A stretch of DNA of 8,224 nt from an uncultured Flavobacteriaceae bacterium. GTDB taxonomy: Bacteria; Bacteroidota; Bacteroidia; Flavobacteriales; Flavobacteriaceae. The notes below the pieces were generated by a model. The model was not told where the DNA came from, did no database searches, and saw nothing but the letters and a program-made list of their open reading frames with translations. The stretch lies in the NCBI GenBank assembly GCA_913052425.1, contig CAJXEG010000059.1, positions 1 through 8,224 of the forward strand, read 5' to 3'. A program made the position numbers and the translations under genes. Of the stretch, positions 6,139-8,224 are shown piece after piece. The number at the start of each line of letters is the position of its first letter. The first letter of the stretch is position 1.

Positions 6139-7485
6139 TCAGGCAATTCCGGTGTAGTTGGAAGGAGTTATTTCTTTGAGTTCTTGTTTTATTTTATCCT
6201 CTACCTCAAGACTTTCTATAAATTCGTGAATGACTTTTTTGTTGATCACCCCATGGGTTCTTGTTAATTCCTTCAGTGCCTCGTAGGGGTTAGGGAATTT
6301 TTCCCTCCGCAAAATGGTTTGGATGGCTTCAGCCACAATCGACCAATTTTCATTCAAGTCGGCATCGATTTTGGTGGGGTTAACGTTTAATTTTTTTACA
6401 CCCTTAAGCATTGATTTTAAGGCGATCAACATATGTCCAAAGGGAACACCGATGTTTCTCAATACGGTACTGTCAGTTAAATCTCTCTGCAACCTTGAGA
6501 TGGGCAGTTTGGTAGAGAAGAAATTCAGCAGTGCATTGGCGATTCCCAAATTACCCTCGGCATTTTCGAAATCAATGGGATTGACCTTGTGAGGCATAGC
6601 AGAGGAACCGACTTCATTTTCTTGGATAATTTGTTTGAAATAATCCATTGAGATATAAGTCCATATATCCCTATTAAAGTCAATAAAAATGGTGTTGATT
6701 CTTCTGAGCGCATCACATAGGGCAGCAATGCTGTCATAGTGTTCGATCTGGGTGGTGGGAAATGAGTAATCAAGTCCCAATTGATCTTCGACAAACTTTT
6801 TCCCAAAATTTTTCCAGTTGATTTCGGAGTAGGCTACGTGATGGGCATTAAAGTTACCGGTCGCTCCGGCAAATTTAGCGGCATTCTGGACTTGCATCAA
6901 ACTGGCCTTTTGTATTTCCAATCGATGCGAAAAAACAGCAATTTCTTTACCCAATAGGGTAGGTGAGGCAGGTTGACCGTGTGTTTTGGACAACATGGGG
7001 ATTTTGGCGCATGTTTCTGAAAGTTCCGATAAAGCCTCCAGAACTTCTTCCAAATGAGGAAGATATACCTTGTGCAAGGCTTCTTTAATCGACAAAGGAA
7101 TGGCGGTGTTATTGATGTCTTGGGAGGTTAATCCAAAATGGATAAATTCTTTGTATTTGCCTAAATCCAGTTTATCGAATTCTTTTTTGATAAAATATTC
7201 AACGGCTTTGACATCGTGGTTGGTGGTTTTTTCAATTTCCTTGATCTCCTTGGCATCTTCCTCCGAAAAATGTTTGTAAATACTTCTTAAATCTCCGAAA
7301 ATACTCGGGTTGAGATGTTCCAGTTGGGGGAGTGGAATTTCACATAGTGCAATAAAATACTCAATTTCGACCCTCACCCTGTATTGGATCAAAGCTTCTT
7401 CAGAAAAATATTTGGATAAACTTTTGGTCTTTCCCCGATAACGCCCGTCTATCGGTGAAATTGCATTTAATGGACTGAGTTTCAT
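6139..7485 (-). CDS. purB: Adenylosuccinate lyase
   Basis: PurB is a cytoplasmic homotetramer that removes fumarate from SAICAR (giving AICAR) and from adenylosuccinate (giving AMP) in purine synthesis. The 448-residue protein closely follows E. coli PurB (456) throughout. The N-terminus is LNAISPIDGRY (6-16), then TTNHDVKAVEYF (87-98) and HFGLTSQDINN (116-126). The general-acid His169 lies in KTHGQPASP, and TTQIEHYD follows at 244-251. The fumarate-lyase signature GSSAMPHKVNP (293-303) includes the catalytic Ser295. LQRDLTDSTVLRN spans 332-344. All catalytic elements are present. It ends at SNYTGIA, a few residues short of the E. coli C-terminus, outside the active site. It is the last gene of a minus-strand cluster, 55 bp downstream of the interrupted gene, and has a good promoter in that gap. 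Confidence 0.98.
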   Translation of the reverse strand: MKLSPLNAISPIDGRYRGKTKSLSKYFSEEALIQYRVRVEIEYFIALCEIPLPQLEHLNPSIFGDLRSIYKHFSEEDAKEIKEIEKTTNHDVKAVEYFIKKEFDKLDLGKYKEFIHFGLTSQDINNTAIPLSIKEALHKVYLPHLEEVLEALSELSETCAKIPMLSKTHGQPASPTLLGKEIAVFSHRLEIQKASLMQVQNAAKFAGATGNFNAHHVAYSEINWKNFGKKFVEDQLGLDYSFPTTQIEHYDSIAALCDALRRINTIFIDFNRDIWTYISMDYFKQIIQENEVGSSAMPHKVNPIDFENAEGNLGIANALLNFFSTKLPISRLQRDLTDSTVLRNIGVPFGHMLIALKSMLKGVKKLNVNPTKIDADLNENWSIVAEAIQTILRREKFPNPYEALKELTRTHGVINKKVIHEFIESLEVEDKIKQELKEITPSNYTGIA

Positions 7486-7502
7486 ATTGCTGTTAATCTT
7501 AG

Positions 7503-7538
7503 CAAAGATAAGGCTTCTTCTTTTAAAGTAAGTTCAAA
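7503..7538 (-). promoter_or_regulatory. Candidate purB promoter
   Basis: On the minus strand, TTTG (7538-7535) is followed after 24 bp by TATCTTTG (7510-7503), an exact TAnnTTTG match. Transcription would begin about 7497-7500, giving a leader of about 12-15 nt before the ATG at 7485. The spacer is one base longer than the usual 17-23. It lies wholly in the gap between the interrupted gene and purB, so purB would still be expressed if upstream transcription were reduced by the nonsense codon. Confidence 0.5.
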
Positions 7539-7540
7539 AC

Positions 7541-8065
7541 TCATGAGATTTGCCGCACTACAGACCTAAATCCTGCGCTGCTATTGGGCCGTTTTTTTTT
7601 CAATAAAACTGGTATTTCCTCTGATACCCAAGGTTTGTGATTTCTAAAAAAATGAAGTGTTTTTAGGGCAAAAGCCAGTGGTGCTTCTTTTTGAGATTCC
7701 AACATATAGCCAAAACAAATTTCGACGATCCAATGAATTTATTGACGGGATAACAGTTTTCTTCTTGTCATATTTTTACAGTAGTGATAGAGCAATTTGG
7801 CGAAGGGTCTTGTTTTGCTGTCATTTTTTTGTTGTAAAACACCTTCCAAAAAAAACGTAAAATATGAATCAAGACATTCAGGTTGCTCAACAGCATATTT
7901 TTCCAATATCCAGACGGCGAGGATGTTTTCCCTGTTGTCTTTGGGAGCAAAAGCCAGTTCCAGTAAAGAAGTAAAGTATTCGGGATGATGATGAATTAGT
8001 CTGGCACCACGGTCACGATCTGCAAAAGATGAATAAGATACCAAAAGGAGCTCTCTCAGTTCCAT
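7541..8065 (-). pseudogene. purB-associated Bacteroidota protein interrupted by an in-frame TAA
   Basis: From the ATG at 8065 (MELRELLL) the frame gives 108 codons, then TAA (7741-7739), then 65 further sense codons in the same frame to TGA (7543-7541). The whole 174-codon span resembles a small alpha-helical, HEAT-like protein that I recall next to purB in many Bacteroidota genomes. That family starts MELR(E/D)LL, has a central AVWILEKYA-like stretch (here 50-58) and an RP-(F/I)-AK stretch (86-90). It later has CFDWL, followed by a conserved SAGF(R/K)SRGR-type end. After the stop the sequence still reads VEICFGYML and SSAGFRSVVRQ, matching the family's C-terminal half. A single substitution is therefore the simplest explanation; sequencing error or a tolerated truncated product are alternatives. 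An in-frame ATG (codon 13 after the stop) could permit reinitiation. The function of the family is unknown. The start at 8065 is supported by the 4-bp gap to the upstream stop. Confidence 0.75.
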
Positions 8066-8069
8066 GTTT

Positions 8070-8224
8070 TTACATTTGCAAAACACGGTATTCTTCATAA
8101 CAGCCACTAATGGCCTCCAGAATTTGAAGATCATTAGATTCCTTGATAAAAGCATCAGAATAATTGCAATTTCGGAGGATCTCATCCAGATCAAGGCGAT
8201 CCAGATTTAACAATTGGGTGATGA
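8070..8224 (-). CDS. C-terminal end of an unrecognised protein (5' truncated by window)
   Basis: The minus-strand frame with its first full codon at 8222-8220 reads 50 codons to TAA (8072-8070), starting ITQLLNLDRLDLDEIL and ending YEEYRVLQM. The other two minus-strand frames meet stops within the first 33 bases. The composition is acidic and mostly helical in appearance, like a normal soluble protein terminus. The stop lies 4 bp before the ATG of the interrupted gene, which is typical operon spacing and supports both calls. I do not recognise the family, and 50 residues are too few to suggest a function. Confidence 0.65.
   Translation of the reverse strand, partial: ITQLLNLDRLDLDEILRNCNYSDAFIKESNDLQILEAISGCYEEYRVLQM

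Noticed and set aside
6525..6806. Alternative minus-strand frame inside purB
   Set aside because: It lies entirely within the well-conserved purB frame on the same strand; composition is that of a shifted frame.
7657..7988. Two overlapping plus-strand open frames near the right end
   Set aside because: They are antisense to the interrupted gene, overlap each other in different frames and resemble no protein I know.
8066..8194. N-terminal extension of the interrupted gene to a start at 8194
   Set aside because: The extra 43 residues lie out of frame over the end of a more protein-like reading frame (8070-8222), and the family start MELREL fits the ATG at 8065.

Overview
The window looks like chromosomal DNA of a Bacteroidota bacterium, most likely class Flavobacteriia. 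Four things suggest this: AT-rich coding sequence; perfect or near-perfect TAnnTTTG boxes, the -7 element of this phylum, upstream of several genes; a C-terminally short CarB; and a typical set of TonB-dependent receptor, lipoprotein S41 peptidase and DUF4252 protein. The genus cannot be fixed from the sequence. I see no insertion sequence, tRNA, rRNA, CRISPR array or phage gene.

Layout, left to right. (1) 1-824 (+): 3' end of carB, the large subunit of carbamoyl-phosphate synthase. (2) 863-1345 (+): a small polytopic membrane protein of the DUF6580 type. (3) 1346-1745: a 400-bp gap holding a textbook cobalamin (B12) riboswitch with a downstream P13-like hairpin. (4) 1746-3614 (+): a BtuB-like TonB-dependent outer-membrane receptor, under that riboswitch. 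(5) 3600-5405 (-): a lipoprotein with a lipocalin-like N-terminal domain, a PDZ region and an S41 (C-terminal processing) peptidase domain. It converges on btuB and overlaps it by 15 bp. (6) 5573-6127 (+): an exported DUF4252 protein, divergent from the peptidase. (7) 6139-7485 (-): purB, adenylosuccinate lyase, convergent with DUF4252 across an 11-bp gap. (8) 7541-8065 (-): a gene upstream of purB whose reading frame is cut by one in-frame TAA at 7739-7741. The frame then continues for 65 more codons with family-like sequence. (9) 8070-8222 (-): C-terminal end of an unrecognised protein, 4 bp upstream of gene 8.

How the parts fit. The B12 part is a regulated uptake unit: riboswitch plus outer-membrane receptor, with a putative inner-membrane transport protein just upstream. 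carB (pyrimidine and arginine precursor) and purB (purine synthesis) are housekeeping genes at the two edges. Genes 9, 8 and 7 form a tight minus-strand cluster, although purB also has a good promoter of its own.

I did not find a previously undescribed multi-gene system. The items most worth a second look are the nonsense-interrupted gene next to purB, the lipocalin-like/S41 fusion, the DUF6580 gene beside the B12 receptor, and the riboswitch expression platform.
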